Shown here piece after piece: positions 1 to 7,010 of a stretch of 33,771 bases of DNA. This DNA comes from an uncultured Bacteroidales bacterium (GTDB lineage: Bacteria > Bacteroidota > Bacteroidia > Bacteroidales > Paludibacteraceae). The DNA lies in contig CAKUUM010000022.1 in NCBI GenBank assembly GCA_934692905.1, forward strand, positions 1 to 33,771, in the 5' to 3' direction. A program made the translations under genes and the position numbers. Numbering within the stretch: the stretch's first letter is position 1; every line of letters begins with the position of its first letter. The notes below the pieces were generated by a model. It was not told the DNA's origin and ran no database searches. It was given only the letters and a program-made list of their open reading frames with translations.

Positions 1-141
1 CTTATCCGATCTTATTTTGCCTTTTAGAACTTCCTACATTCCGCGACAAATACCGAATAAATAGCAAACGCTATTAATTAAGGAGTGATATGTATTACAA
101 ACCCATGGTGCACTCCTTTCACCATAAAGTCTATTTCGACT
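1..141. other. Left edge, non-coding; two small inverted repeats
   Basis: I see no credible coding region. There is an 8-bp inverted repeat (AAGGAGTG at 80-87, CACTCCTT at 111-118) and a smaller one (AATAGC/GCTATT around 60-75). Both would lie in the 5' part of a leftward transcript made from the promoter at 142-150. The gene that such a leader would serve lies outside the window. Confidence 0.35.
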
Positions 142-150
142 GCAAAGATA
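142..150 (-). promoter_or_regulatory. Leftward -7 promoter element
   Basis: The top strand reads GCAAAGATA, which on the bottom strand is TATCTTTGC, a full match to the Bacteroidota -7 consensus TAnnTTTGC. It would start an RNA near 135 running out of the left edge. No ORF of size starts inside the window, so the target gene is unknown. Confidence 0.5.
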
Positions 151-186
151 GTGAAAATTTGCGAGATAACAAAATTTCTTTTAGTC

Positions 187-219
187 TTTGGATATATGCT
201 TTGGAAAGTGTATCTTTGC
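187..219 (+). promoter_or_regulatory. dtd promoter
   Basis: TATCTTTGC at 211-219 matches TAnnTTTGC, with TTTG at 187-190 in the -33 position. The predicted RNA start near 225 leaves a leader of about 25 nt before the dtd ATG at 248. Confidence 0.7.
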
Positions 220-247
220 AAAGACTTTATAACAAGGAACAAACTAT

Positions 248-694
248 ATGCGAGTTATTGTACAACGTACCACCAACGCCACCGTCCGCATTGACGGTAC
301 CCCCGTTGGGCATATCGGGCAGGGCTTTATGCTCCTCGTGGGCATCACGCACACTGACACACAGGCCGATGCCGATTATATTGCCAAGAAGGTGGCACAA
401 CTGCGTGTCTTTGAGGATGCAGATGGCAAGATGAACTTGAGTATCAATGATATACATGGTTCCATTCTGTCTATCTCGCAGTTCACACTCTATGGCGATG
501 TGCGCCATGGCAACCGCCCGTCGTTTATCCAAGCCGCCCGTCCCGAGCAGGCATTGCCACTTTATGAGTACTTCAACAATCGCCTCCGCACTGAGTACAA
601 CCTCCGCGTAGAAACAGGGCAGTTCGGCGCCGATATGCAAGTGGACTTCATCAATGACGGCCCCGTCACAATCATCATCGACTCCGCCAATTAG
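248..694 (+). CDS. dtd: D-aminoacyl-tRNA deacylase (DTD)
   Basis: This enzyme hydrolyses the ester bond of D-amino acids (and glycine) mischarged onto tRNA, a chirality proofreading step in the cytoplasm. The 148-residue product has the family's usual length. Both active-site motifs are present: SQFTLYGD at residues 77-84 and the Gly-cisPro motif in NDGPVT at residues 136-141, which excludes L-amino acids. The start is fixed by the N-terminus MRVIVQR, typical of the family, and by the promoter 25 nt upstream. It is transcribed alone and converges on the Crp-like gene, whose stop lies 12 bp away. Nothing is unusual about the sequence. Confidence 0.96.
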   Translation: MRVIVQRTTNATVRIDGTPVGHIGQGFMLLVGITHTDTQADADYIAKKVAQLRVFEDADGKMNLSINDIHGSILSISQFTLYGDVRHGNRPSFIQAARPEQALPLYEYFNNRLRTEYNLRVETGQFGADMQVDFINDGPVTIIIDSAN

Positions 695-705
695 TTCTTT
701 CCCCA

Positions 706-1404
706 TTACCCGAGACGGGAGATACGAGTCAGCTCCTCTTCATCAAGAAGTTGAATTTTCCTGCCGTCAATACTGATTAGCCCTTCAATGGCGAACTGCG
801 AAAGGGTGCGAATAGCATTGGATGTGGTCATGTTGGACATGTTAGCAAGATCCTCGCGCGACATATACATCGCGATTGTGGCTCCGTCCTCGTCCAAGCC
901 ATAGGTCTGGCGCAGGGTAAGAAGCGATTCGGCAAGGCGTCCGCGTATATGTTTTTGAGTAAGATTGACGGTGCGCGACTCGGAAATCGCCAAGTCCTTT
1001 GCCATGGCGGTGAGGACTCCGAAACAAAAAGCATTATTTTTCTTGACTACATCCAAGAAGGCTTCACGGCGTATGCGATAAACGACAGTGGACTCTATGG
1101 CCGTTGCGCACGATGAATGTTTGTCTCCCACGATAACGCTGCGATATCCGAACATATCATGTGGTTTGAGGAGGCGGATGATTTGTACGCGTTGCCCCAC
1201 CCCCTCTTTGGACAAGCGTACCGTACCGTCAACCACCATCATCACATGAGTGGGCAAATCACCTTCACGGTGAATCATCTCATTTTTTCGGTATCGCTTG
1301 ATTTCTGCATTGGCATCAATAAAAGATTTTTCTTCTGGAATAAGCAAATCCCACATGGGGCTGAGTTCCCAAAGTTTACCAAAATCTTCTTGATTTCTTC
1401 GCAT
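706..1404 (-). CDS. Crp/Fnr-family transcriptional regulator
   Basis: The 232-residue protein has an N-terminal cyclic-nucleotide-binding-like beta-roll (about residues 25-115) and a C-terminal winged helix (about 155-215) whose recognition helix lies in the stretch MSREDLANMSNMTTSNAIR. That is the Crp/Fnr architecture: a dimeric DNA-binding activator or repressor responding to a small ligand or redox signal. There is no N-terminal Cys cluster of the Fnr iron-sulfur type, and I cannot tell whether cAMP is bound. A GTG lies two codons upstream at 1410, but the ATG at 1404 is preferred. The promoter at 1423-1431 leaves a leader of only about 12-15 nt. The ligand and regulon are unknown. Confidence 0.88.
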   Translation of the reverse strand: MRRNQEDFGKLWELSPMWDLLIPEEKSFIDANAEIKRYRKNEMIHREGDLPTHVMMVVDGTVRLSKEGVGQRVQIIRLLKPHDMFGYRSVIVGDKHSSCATAIESTVVYRIRREAFLDVVKKNNAFCFGVLTAMAKDLAISESRTVNLTQKHIRGRLAESLLTLRQTYGLDEDGATIAMYMSREDLANMSNMTTSNAIRTLSQFAIEGLISIDGRKIQLLDEEELTRISRLG

Positions 1405-1422
1405 ACGCACTTACATTTTGCC

Positions 1423-1431
1423 GCAAAGTTA
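1423..1431 (-). promoter_or_regulatory. Promoter of the Crp/Fnr-family gene
   Basis: The top strand reads GCAAAGTTA, that is TAACTTTGC on the bottom strand. It lies 19 bp upstream of the ATG at 1404, which favours that start over 1410. Confidence 0.65.
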
Positions 1432-1469
1432 GCGCTTTTTTGCGATACGTACAAAAAAAAATGAGGGTA

Positions 1470-1503
1470 TTGCTCTTTATTCGGATATTTTTCGTAACTT
1501 TGC
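1470..1503 (+). promoter_or_regulatory. Promoter of the glycosyltransferase unit
   Basis: TAACTTTGC at 1495-1503 matches TAnnTTTGC, with TTGC at 1470-1473 in the -33 position. The gene starts at 1537. This promoter is back to back with the Crp-family promoter. Confidence 0.65.
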
Positions 1504-1536
1504 GGTCTTGAAAAAGGAGCAAGTAAATAAGGTCTT

Positions 1537-2490
1537 ATGGATATATCTGTGGTAGTGCCTCTTTACAATGAGGCGGAGAGTCTTCCCGTATTGTTTGAAT
1601 GGATAGCACGTGTGATGAAGGAGCACGGATTCACGTATGAGGTGTTGTTTGTGAACGATGGTTCTACGGACGATTCTTGGAATGTGATAAAACGCCTGCG
1701 CGAAACCAATGACTGCGTGCGCGGAATATGCTTTCGCAGGAATTACGGCAAATCGGCTGCCTTGTATTGCGGTTTCAAAGCCGCTCAAGGCGATGTTGTC
1801 ATCACGATGGATGCCGACTTGCAGGACTCGCCAGACGAGATACCCGAGTTATACAGGATGATTCGTGAGGACGGATATGACCTCGTAAGTGGTTGGAAAC
1901 AAAAGCGTTACGACAATAAACTAACAAAGAACCTGCCCAGCAAACTCTTCAACGCCACGGCTCGCAGGGTGACAGGCATCCATTTGCATGACATGAATTG
2001 CGGGCTCAAAGCCTACCGCCTGGAGGTGGTGAAGAACATCGAAGTCTTCTCCGAAATGCACAGATATATACCTTATTTGGCAAAAAATGCAGGTTTTACA
2101 AAGATAGGAGAGAAGGTCGTGCAGCACCGCAAGCGCGAGTTTGGCACCAGCAAGTTTGGCATGAACCGCTTTGTAAACGGCTATCTGGACCTTATGACGC
2201 TGTGGTTCCTCAACAAGTTCGGCAAGCAGCCGATGCACTTCTTCGGACTCATTGGCAGTCTGATGTTTGCATTGGGTTTTATCGCCATCATCGTGGTCGG
2301 CGGTATGAAATTGTATGCCATTCACCACGGCGTGCAGGCGATGTTGGTCGGCGTGAACCCGTATTTCCACCTGAGCATACTGATGATGATTCTCGGTTGC
2401 ATGCTGTTCTTGGCCGGTTTTTTAGGCGAGTTGATTATCCGCAACTCCAGCGAGCGCAATAACTACCTGATACGTGAGGAGATAGGATGA
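1537..2490 (+). CDS. Family 2 glycosyltransferase, DPM1/GtrB-like, membrane anchored
   Basis: This 317-residue protein transfers a sugar from a nucleotide donor, most likely onto a polyprenyl-phosphate carrier, at the inner face of the cytoplasmic membrane. It opens with the GT-A signature MDISVVVPLYNEAESL, has the metal/nucleotide motif DAD at residues 92-94 inside ITMDADLQDSPDEIP, and carries FRRNYGKSAAL, typical of the dolichyl-phosphate-mannose-synthase/GtrB/ArnC group. Two hydrophobic stretches (about 235-265 and 275-305) are the expected C-terminal membrane helices, and the tail is basic. The stop overlaps the next gene's start (ATGA), so the two are translationally coupled. The sugar and acceptor cannot be read from the sequence. 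Confidence 0.9.
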   Translation: MDISVVVPLYNEAESLPVLFEWIARVMKEHGFTYEVLFVNDGSTDDSWNVIKRLRETNDCVRGICFRRNYGKSAALYCGFKAAQGDVVITMDADLQDSPDEIPELYRMIREDGYDLVSGWKQKRYDNKLTKNLPSKLFNATARRVTGIHLHDMNCGLKAYRLEVVKNIEVFSEMHRYIPYLAKNAGFTKIGEKVVQHRKREFGTSKFGMNRFVNGYLDLMTLWFLNKFGKQPMHFFGLIGSLMFALGFIAIIVVGGMKLYAIHHGVQAMLVGVNPYFHLSILMMILGCMLFLAGFLGELIIRNSSERNNYLIREEIG

Positions 2491-3443
2491 ATCCGTGTGA
2501 TATCTTTGACTTGTTTCGTAGCGGGGCGCCCCTGACGGAGGATGACAGGCTTGACTTTGTGTCTTATATAGATGCCTTCTCCGCAGATGATGACAACAGC
2601 ATGATGGCAGTGTCAGGATTGACATTAGCCTTGATAGAGAATGACTTGGACGAAGATAAGTTCAGACTCTTGTTGAAAGTGGCGCGTCGTCAGGCAGATG
2701 ATGAGTTGCAGGACCGCATCTTTGTGGGTATACTGATGACAATGATTATGCACGATCGGCAGATACGGAAGTCCTCCACTCTGTTGGACGACGTGCAAGA
2801 TGCCTTGACGTCCGATGCGGAACTGAGTTTCACCGCGTTGTGCAACATCGCGCGGACCACGCAAGTGCCGCATGTGGAGATGTGCAACAAGCAGTTGGCG
2901 GGCGAGTTGATGCCCTTGATTCAGGAGCGTGGCTCGGACGCTTTCTACAATGTCATCAAGAAGTACAGGTCTGAAATGGAGCGCATTGCCACATTGCAGT
3001 TAGACCAAAACTTCGCTTTTTTCAAGGACGCATACAAGACGCCTTTCTTTTTAGAGCGTGCCGCAAACTGGTTCCTGCCGTGGACAGACGATGCCATCAA
3101 GGATATGGACGATGAGGATCGCGAACAGATGGAGGAGTTATTAGACGCGTGGACGATGTGCGATAGTGACCGCTACGCTGCCTGCAGAATGTTCAAATTG
3201 TTGCATAGTGTGCTGAAAAACAACCTGCAAATCGACTCGATGAAGGAGATGGGGGTGATGAAGAACAACTACGAAATCATGGCTAACGGATATGTGCAGC
3301 AGATGTATCGATTCTTCCGCCTGTCACCGTTCACGCAAGCCAAACCGTTTGAACTCGCGTGTAGAATGCGCGAAATGATAGTATATCGGTTGGTCATAGT
3401 GGGAGCCGGCGCACAGGAGACGATTTCGGAATTGTTAGACTAA
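2487..3443 (+). CDS. Conserved-looking helical protein of unknown function
   Basis: I do not recognise this 318-residue protein with certainty. It is acidic, appears all-helical and soluble, has no signal peptide or membrane helix, and begins in the ATGA overlap with the glycosyltransferase. A central segment, FFLERAANWFLPW, resembles a motif I recall from long TPR-type Bacteroidales proteins, so it could be a short relative of that group; this is a weak memory-based link. Its 3' end overlaps the last 9 bp of the convergent ABC gene. Coupling to the glycosyltransferase suggests a shared process, but no function is claimed. Confidence 0.7.
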   Translation: MNPCDIFDLFRSGAPLTEDDRLDFVSYIDAFSADDDNSMMAVSGLTLALIENDLDEDKFRLLLKVARRQADDELQDRIFVGILMTMIMHDRQIRKSSTLLDDVQDALTSDAELSFTALCNIARTTQVPHVEMCNKQLAGELMPLIQERGSDAFYNVIKKYRSEMERIATLQLDQNFAFFKDAYKTPFFLERAANWFLPWTDDAIKDMDDEDREQMEELLDAWTMCDSDRYAACRMFKLLHSVLKNNLQIDSMKEMGVMKNNYEIMANGYVQQMYRFFRLSPFTQAKPFELACRMREMIVYRLVIVGAGAQETISELLD

Positions 3444-4196
3444 AGGATTCTCTGCCAAAGGGTGGAATATATCCATTTTGAATGCCTCCGTGAAAGCATT
3501 GCTTTCACGGAGTGTTTTTGCTGTATCTAACTGAATACCACCCTCATACATCAGCAAGATTCTATCGGACAATTGGAGTGCCAAGTCCAATTCATGGGTA
3601 GAGATGAGGATAGTCTTGCCCTGCTCGTGTGCCAGATGTCTGAGCAGTTGCAGGGTACGTATGCGGTTGGGCAGGTCAAGGTGCGCCGTCGGCTCGTCAA
3701 GCAGAATAATTGGTGTCTGTTGGGCAAGGGCTTTGGCAATCAGGATACGCTGTTTCTCGCCGTCGCTGTGGTTGTTGAAATAGGTGTCTGCCATATCTTT
3801 CAAGCCCACCTGGCGCAGCGCGTCAGCGATAACTTCCTCATCGTCAGCGGATAAGCCGCCTAAGAATGACGAATAGGGATAACGTCCCATCGCCACCACG
3901 TCATGCACGGTGGTGTGCTCAAGGCTCAGGCGTTCTGTCAGCACCAATGCCAGATGTTTGGCACGTTCCGCGCTGTTTTCCGAAACCTTTTCGGACGACA
4001 AACCTTGCACTTCGTAAGTGCCTGCCAAAGGCGGTTGCAGTCCTGCCAATGTGCGGAGCAAGGTGGACTTGCCGCAACCATTGGGGCCTAACATACACAC
4101 CATTTCCCCCTCGCAAAGGGAGAATGTGAGAGCCGATTGAACCACGTGCGTGCCGTAGCCAATAGTGAGATTATGACATGTAATCGACTCATTCAT
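3435..4196 (-). CDS. ABC transporter ATP-binding protein, FecE/BtuD-like
   Basis: This 253-residue ATPase powers an ABC importer at the cytoplasmic membrane. Walker A (GPNGCGKST) is at residues 37-45, a divergent signature (NHSDGEKQR, with HSDGE replacing LSGGQ) at 142-150, Walker B (IILLDEP) at 163-169, and the switch His at 201 (STHELD). The closest style is the iron-siderophore/haem/cobalamin class (FecE, HmuV, BtuD). It starts 6 bp after the MurF-Alr gene and shares its promoter. No permease or binding protein is in the window, so it is an orphan ATPase and its substrate is unknown. Its 3' end contains the terminator of the opposite operon. Confidence 0.9.
   Translation of the reverse strand: MNESITCHNLTIGYGTHVVQSALTFSLCEGEMVCMLGPNGCGKSTLLRTLAGLQPPLAGTYEVQGLSSEKVSENSAERAKHLALVLTERLSLEHTTVHDVVAMGRYPYSSFLGGLSADDEEVIADALRQVGLKDMADTYFNNHSDGEKQRILIAKALAQQTPIILLDEPTAHLDLPNRIRTLQLLRHLAHEQGKTILISTHELDLALQLSDRILLMYEGGIQLDTAKTLRESNAFTEAFKMDIFHPLAENPLV
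3486..3519 (+). terminator. Intrinsic terminator inside the opposing ABC gene
   Basis: A perfect 12-bp stem (CTCCGTGAAAGC at 3486-3497, GCTTTCACGGAG at 3501-3512) with a 3-nt loop is followed by TGTTTTTG on the top strand. It lies 43 nt after the stop at 3443 and would end the glycosyltransferase transcript. On the bottom strand the same bases encode the C-terminal part of the ABC ATPase. Confidence 0.75.
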
Positions 4197-4202
4197 AACT
4201 AT

Positions 4203-6083
4203 TTACTCGTAGAAATACACCCTCTGCACACGGCGCGAAACGGATGTCAGTACCTCGTATGGAATCGTTTCCAACTTGTCCGACAACTCCTCGATGGGCA
4301 ACTCGTCGCCGAAGATAGTGGCATAGTCTCCGGGCTGCGCATCAGTCCCCGTAACATCCACCATGGCTTGGTCCATGCACACATTTCCCACCACAGGACA
4401 GCGTTTGCCGCGTATCAGCACCTCGCCCCCGTAGTTGGAGAAACGGCGGTCGAAACCGTCTGCGTATCCTATTGGTATCACCGCTATCTGTCGCGGCTCG
4501 TCCAACGTGGTGTGCCGCCCGTAACCAATCGTCTCGCCAGCCTGCACGGTCTTCACGCTCAAAATTGTGGTCTTGAGTGTGCAGACATTGCGCAGTTTCT
4601 TGCCCGCAAACGAGAAGCCGTAAAGTCCGATGCCGAGACGGCACATGTCAAACTGGTACTGCGTGAAGCGTTCAATGCCCGCCGTGTTGCATATATGCTT
4701 GATTATCGGATAGTTAAGTCCCGATTTGAGCGTCTCGGCACAGTCGTCAAAGTAGTGTATCTGCTGCAACGTGAACTCGTCAAACTGCGGTTCGTCACTC
4801 CCAGCGAGGTGTGAAAATACGCTCTTTACCTGCACTGCCGTCTGCGATTGCAGGCGTTCAATCAAGCGCGGCAACTCTTCGTGGTAGAACCCCAGCCGGT
4901 GCATGCCCGAGTCTATCTTGATATGCACGGGATAATGCTCCAATCCCTTTGTGGATGCGGCTTCGATGACGTTCTCCAACGACTGGAATGAATACACGTT
5001 CGGCTCCAAGTTGTTCTCCAGAATGAGGTCCATCGCCGCCACTTCGGGGTCCATAATGATAATGGGCAGCGTGATACCCGCACGCCGCAGTTCCACCCCC
5101 TCATCTGCCACCGCAACTGCGAGGTAATCCACCAGCCCGCATTGTTGTAGGGCTTGGCTCACCTCCACACTGCCCGCGCCGTAAGCAAACGCCTTGACCA
5201 TACATGTCAGTTTCGTGGTTGGCCGCAACAACGAACGGAAATAGCGCACGTTGTCCACCAACGCCGAAAGGTTGATTTGCAGCACCGTCTCATGCGTCTG
5301 GTGCAGGATTCGGTGGGTGATGGTCTCCTCGTCGTAGCCCAATGCTCGCATCACTGCCGCACACGTGCGCACATTCTGATGGGTGGGGTCTTCAATCACC
5401 ACGGGACAATGCGCAAACAGCCGCATTTTCTCGGCACGTTTGGCCTCTAATGAGGGGAAGTTCTCCCCGTGTTCTGCCCCGATATATGTGACAACCCCGA
5501 TTGTCGGACGAATGATTCGTTCCAACTTTTCCATCTCCCCGGGTTCGGATATACCCGCCTCAAAGATAGCGAGTTGCGTCTGTTCGTTCATCTGCCAGAC
5601 CGACAGCGGCACGCCTATCTGCGAGTTGTACGATTTGGGCGAACGGGTGATGCGGTAGTCGTCTTTCAGCAACTGATACAGCCACTCTTTGACCACCGTC
5701 TTGCCGTTGCTGCCCGTGATGCCGATTACGGGACACGTGTACAACGACCGCTTGTATGCCGCCAAGTCCTGCAATGCCTGCAAAGTATCATCCACTATGA
5801 GAAAAACAGCATCACTCATTGCACATTGCGCATTGGGCATTGCGCATTGATTATTGCGCATCACAAACACCCTCACACCTTTTATATATAGGTCTCGTAC
5901 ATACTTTGCCCCGTCATTCTTGCTCGTCTTCAGGGCAAAAAACATAGTATGAGCGGGATCTGCCCCCAACTGCCGGCTATCCGTCAGTAAGTGCTGTATA
6001 TCAATATCTTCCATTGCGCATTGCGCATTGGGCATTACGCATTGCACATCGCGCATTGCGCGTATAATCTCTGTCAGTTTCAT
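4203..6083 (-). CDS. alr: Alanine racemase fused to a reduced MurF-like domain
   Basis: The C-terminal half (about residues 265-626) is a complete PLP alanine racemase, making D-Ala for peptidoglycan: PLP lysine K297 in MVKAFAYGAG, SGMHRLGF at 392-399, catalytic Tyr521 in GETIGYGRH, and VCMDQ at 568-572. The N-terminal half resembles MurF: GITGSNGKT (121-129), SYNSQIGVPLSVW (151-163), and ENFPSLEAKRAEK (207-219). After about residue 230 it passes within some 30 residues into the racemase, whereas fused homologues as I recall them run to roughly 820 residues; most of the late central domain and the whole C-terminal ligase domain are missing. Residues 12-25 and 79-89 are encoded by a 7-bp repeat (QCAMPNAQCAM). 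The racemase is probably active and the MurF half probably not a ligase. Confidence 0.9.
   Translation of the reverse strand: MKLTEIIRAMRDVQCVMPNAQCAMEDIDIQHLLTDSRQLGADPAHTMFFALKTSKNDGAKYVRDLYIKGVRVFVMRNNQCAMPNAQCAMSDAVFLIVDDTLQALQDLAAYKRSLYTCPVIGITGSNGKTVVKEWLYQLLKDDYRITRSPKSYNSQIGVPLSVWQMNEQTQLAIFEAGISEPGEMEKLERIIRPTIGVVTYIGAEHGENFPSLEAKRAEKMRLFAHCPVVIEDPTHQNVRTCAAVMRALGYDEETITHRILHQTHETVLQINLSALVDNVRYFRSLLRPTTKLTCMVKAFAYGAGSVEVSQALQQCGLVDYLAVAVADEGVELRRAGITLPIIIMDPEVAAMDLILENNLEPNVYSFQSLENVIEAASTKGLEHYPVHIKIDSGMHRLGFYHEELPRLIERLQSQTAVQVKSVFSHLAGSDEPQFDEFTLQQIHYFDDCAETLKSGLNYPIIKHICNTAGIERFTQYQFDMCRLGIGLYGFSFAGKKLRNVCTLKTTILSVKTVQAGETIGYGRHTTLDEPRQIAVIPIGYADGFDRRFSNYGGEVLIRGKRCPVVGNVCMDQAMVDVTGTDAQPGDYATIFGDELPIEELSDKLETIPYEVLTSVSRRVQRVYFYE
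5817..5862. repeat. 7-bp-unit repeat block A, inside the MurF-Alr gene
   Basis: Degenerate tandem copies of a GCGCATT-type heptamer (for example GCGCATTGGGCATTGCGCAT). Three heptamers make 21 bp, so the block stays in frame and encodes NQCAMPNAQCAM near residues 78-89 on the bottom strand. The core matches the blocks at 6012 and 6181. Confidence 0.85.
6012..6062. repeat. 7-bp-unit repeat block B, inside the MurF-Alr gene
   Basis: Same heptamer family as block A, sharing the core TTGCGCATTGGGCATTRCGC. It is in frame and encodes QCVMPNAQCAM near residues 14-24 of the fusion protein, just after the start codon. Confidence 0.85.
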
Positions 6084-6109
6084 CGTTGTCTATGCTGCCA
6101 AATGAACCT

Positions 6110-6118
6110 GCAAAGATA
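6110..6118 (-). promoter_or_regulatory. Promoter of the MurF-Alr/ABC unit
   Basis: The top strand reads GCAAAGATA, giving TATCTTTGC on the bottom strand, 27 bp upstream of the ATG at 6083. It supports that start and a two-gene unit with the ABC ATPase. Confidence 0.7.
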
Positions 6119-6180
6119 CTGCTTATTTTCGGTTTTTACAACCCGGTTAAGTATTTCTATGCCTCTTTGCCTCACTTTTG

Positions 6181-6235
6181 CGCATTCTGCATTCCCATTG
6201 AGAATTGCGCATTGGGCATTACGCATTGCGCATTG
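6181..6235. repeat. 7-bp-unit repeat block C, intergenic
   Basis: The third block of the heptamer repeat lies upstream of the MurF-Alr promoter and directly left of the 11-bp tandem repeat element. It shares the core TTGCGCATTGGGCATTACGC with block B. Confidence 0.85.
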
Positions 6236-6237
6236 TG

Positions 6238-6326
6238 TCGTGTATTTCTCGGGCTAAGTGTATGTGATTAGTATGTGGTTAGTATGTGATTAGTATGTGA
6301 TTAGTATGTGATTCTGCCGACCTTGT
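6238..6326. repeat. Five-unit 11-bp tandem repeat element, copy 1
   Basis: Units of GTATGTGATTA start at 6260, 6271, 6282, 6293 and 6304 (the last one 10 bp); the second has GTGG for GTGA. The left flank (GTGTATTTCTCGGGCTAAGT) and right flank (CTGCCGACCTTGT) recur at the other copies near 13805 and 33694, so the whole segment of about 88 bp behaves as one dispersed element. It carries no ORF. Confidence 0.9.
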
Positions 6327-6483
6327 CGTGAGGATATGGAGTGATTCAGCCAATCCTGCAGTGAGGATGCCGTGTATTTGTCAAGTGAATTTTAGGGCTG
6401 TCACTCAACGTCCTCGATGTATTTTGTGGCACATCTCTGTTGGTTCGGAATATGCAACAGAATTTCCGCTGGTAAGAAATTTA
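6327..6483. other. Intergenic spacer with short direct repeats
   Basis: No gene is seen. GTGAGGAT occurs at 6328-6335 and 6361-6368, and CCGTGTATTTGTC at 6369-6381 repeats the left-flank sequence of the 11-bp repeat element without the units following it, perhaps the remnant of another copy. Confidence 0.4.
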
Positions 6484-6511
6484 AAGAGCAGTAAATATCT
6501 TTACCGCTCTT
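6484..6511 (-). terminator. Terminator of the HTH gene
   Basis: The stem AAGAGC-A-GTAAA (6484-6495) pairs with TTTAC-C-GCTCTT (6500-6511), with one mismatch and a 4-nt loop. On the bottom strand it is followed by TAAATTTCTT. It overlaps the stop codon at 6501-6503. Confidence 0.65.
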
Positions 6512-6932
6512 CAAATGTCCCATCAGAATAGAAAATCATCACTTTCGTGACAGTTCGGGGGGGGATAAATGGGGGATTCGCTTTGGTTGCAGGCTTATGC
6601 TGTTCTTGTACCGCCGTTGTTGACACTGATGTCGTTGCAGGTTCCTGGACAGAAACCGGATTTTTGCCTGTTTCTTCATCAGGGAAAGGCAAACGCGGAG
6701 TATTATCTGCAGGGGTTGTAACGTACATATTGCCGGTATTGTCAATCAGCCACCAGCAATTGATGGTACGGAAACGCCGCAAGATGGCCTGCATCACCTC
6801 AAGGCTTGGCTTGTTGCGTCCGCCCATAATATTTGAGATGGTCCCGGCACTCACGCCTATCTCTTGAGAGAACTGTTTTGCGTTTAGTCCCTCACACTCC
6901 ATTATTTTTGCAATCTTCGCGCGCTCGTCCAT
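6501..6932 (-). CDS. Small XRE-type HTH regulator with disordered tail
   Basis: The first 65 residues form a helix-turn-helix domain: MDERAKIAKIMECEGLNAKQ, then FSQEIGVSAGTISNIMGGRN, the classic XRE/Cro pattern. The rest is a Pro/Thr/Gln-rich, probably unstructured linker ending in VTKVMIFYSDGTFEER, a C-terminal pattern I have seen on small Bacteroidales HTH proteins. The reading frame is open upstream to 7010, but the promoter at 6965-6973 excludes that start, so the ATG at 6932 (143 residues) is preferred. The gene has its own promoter and terminator, making it a self-contained unit, possibly self-regulated. Its targets are unknown. Confidence 0.82.
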   Translation of the reverse strand: MDERAKIAKIMECEGLNAKQFSQEIGVSAGTISNIMGGRNKPSLEVMQAILRRFRTINCWWLIDNTGNMYVTTPADNTPRLPFPDEETGKNPVSVQEPATTSVSTTAVQEQHKPATKANPPFIPPRTVTKVMIFYSDGTFEER

Positions 6933-6964
6933 AATATTCGTTGCTTTGCTGTCCAAATTTACGT

Positions 6965-6973
6965 GCAAAGATA
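6965..6973 (-). promoter_or_regulatory. Promoter of the HTH gene; decides the start
   Basis: GCAAAGATA on the top strand is TATCTTTGC on the bottom strand. Because it lies inside the upstream open frame, translation must begin downstream, at the ATG at 6932. Confidence 0.7.
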
Positions 6974-7010
6974 TGAAAACTATTTCACATACACAAATCG
7001 CAAAATGCAC

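Noticed and set aside
6238..6326. 11-bp tandem repeats as a CRISPR array
   Set aside because: Units are contiguous with no spacers, far shorter than CRISPR repeats, and no cas genes are present.
6501..7010. HTH protein starting at 7010
   Set aside because: The -7 promoter element at 6965-6973 lies inside that extended frame; the ATG at 6932 gives the normal HTH N-terminus.
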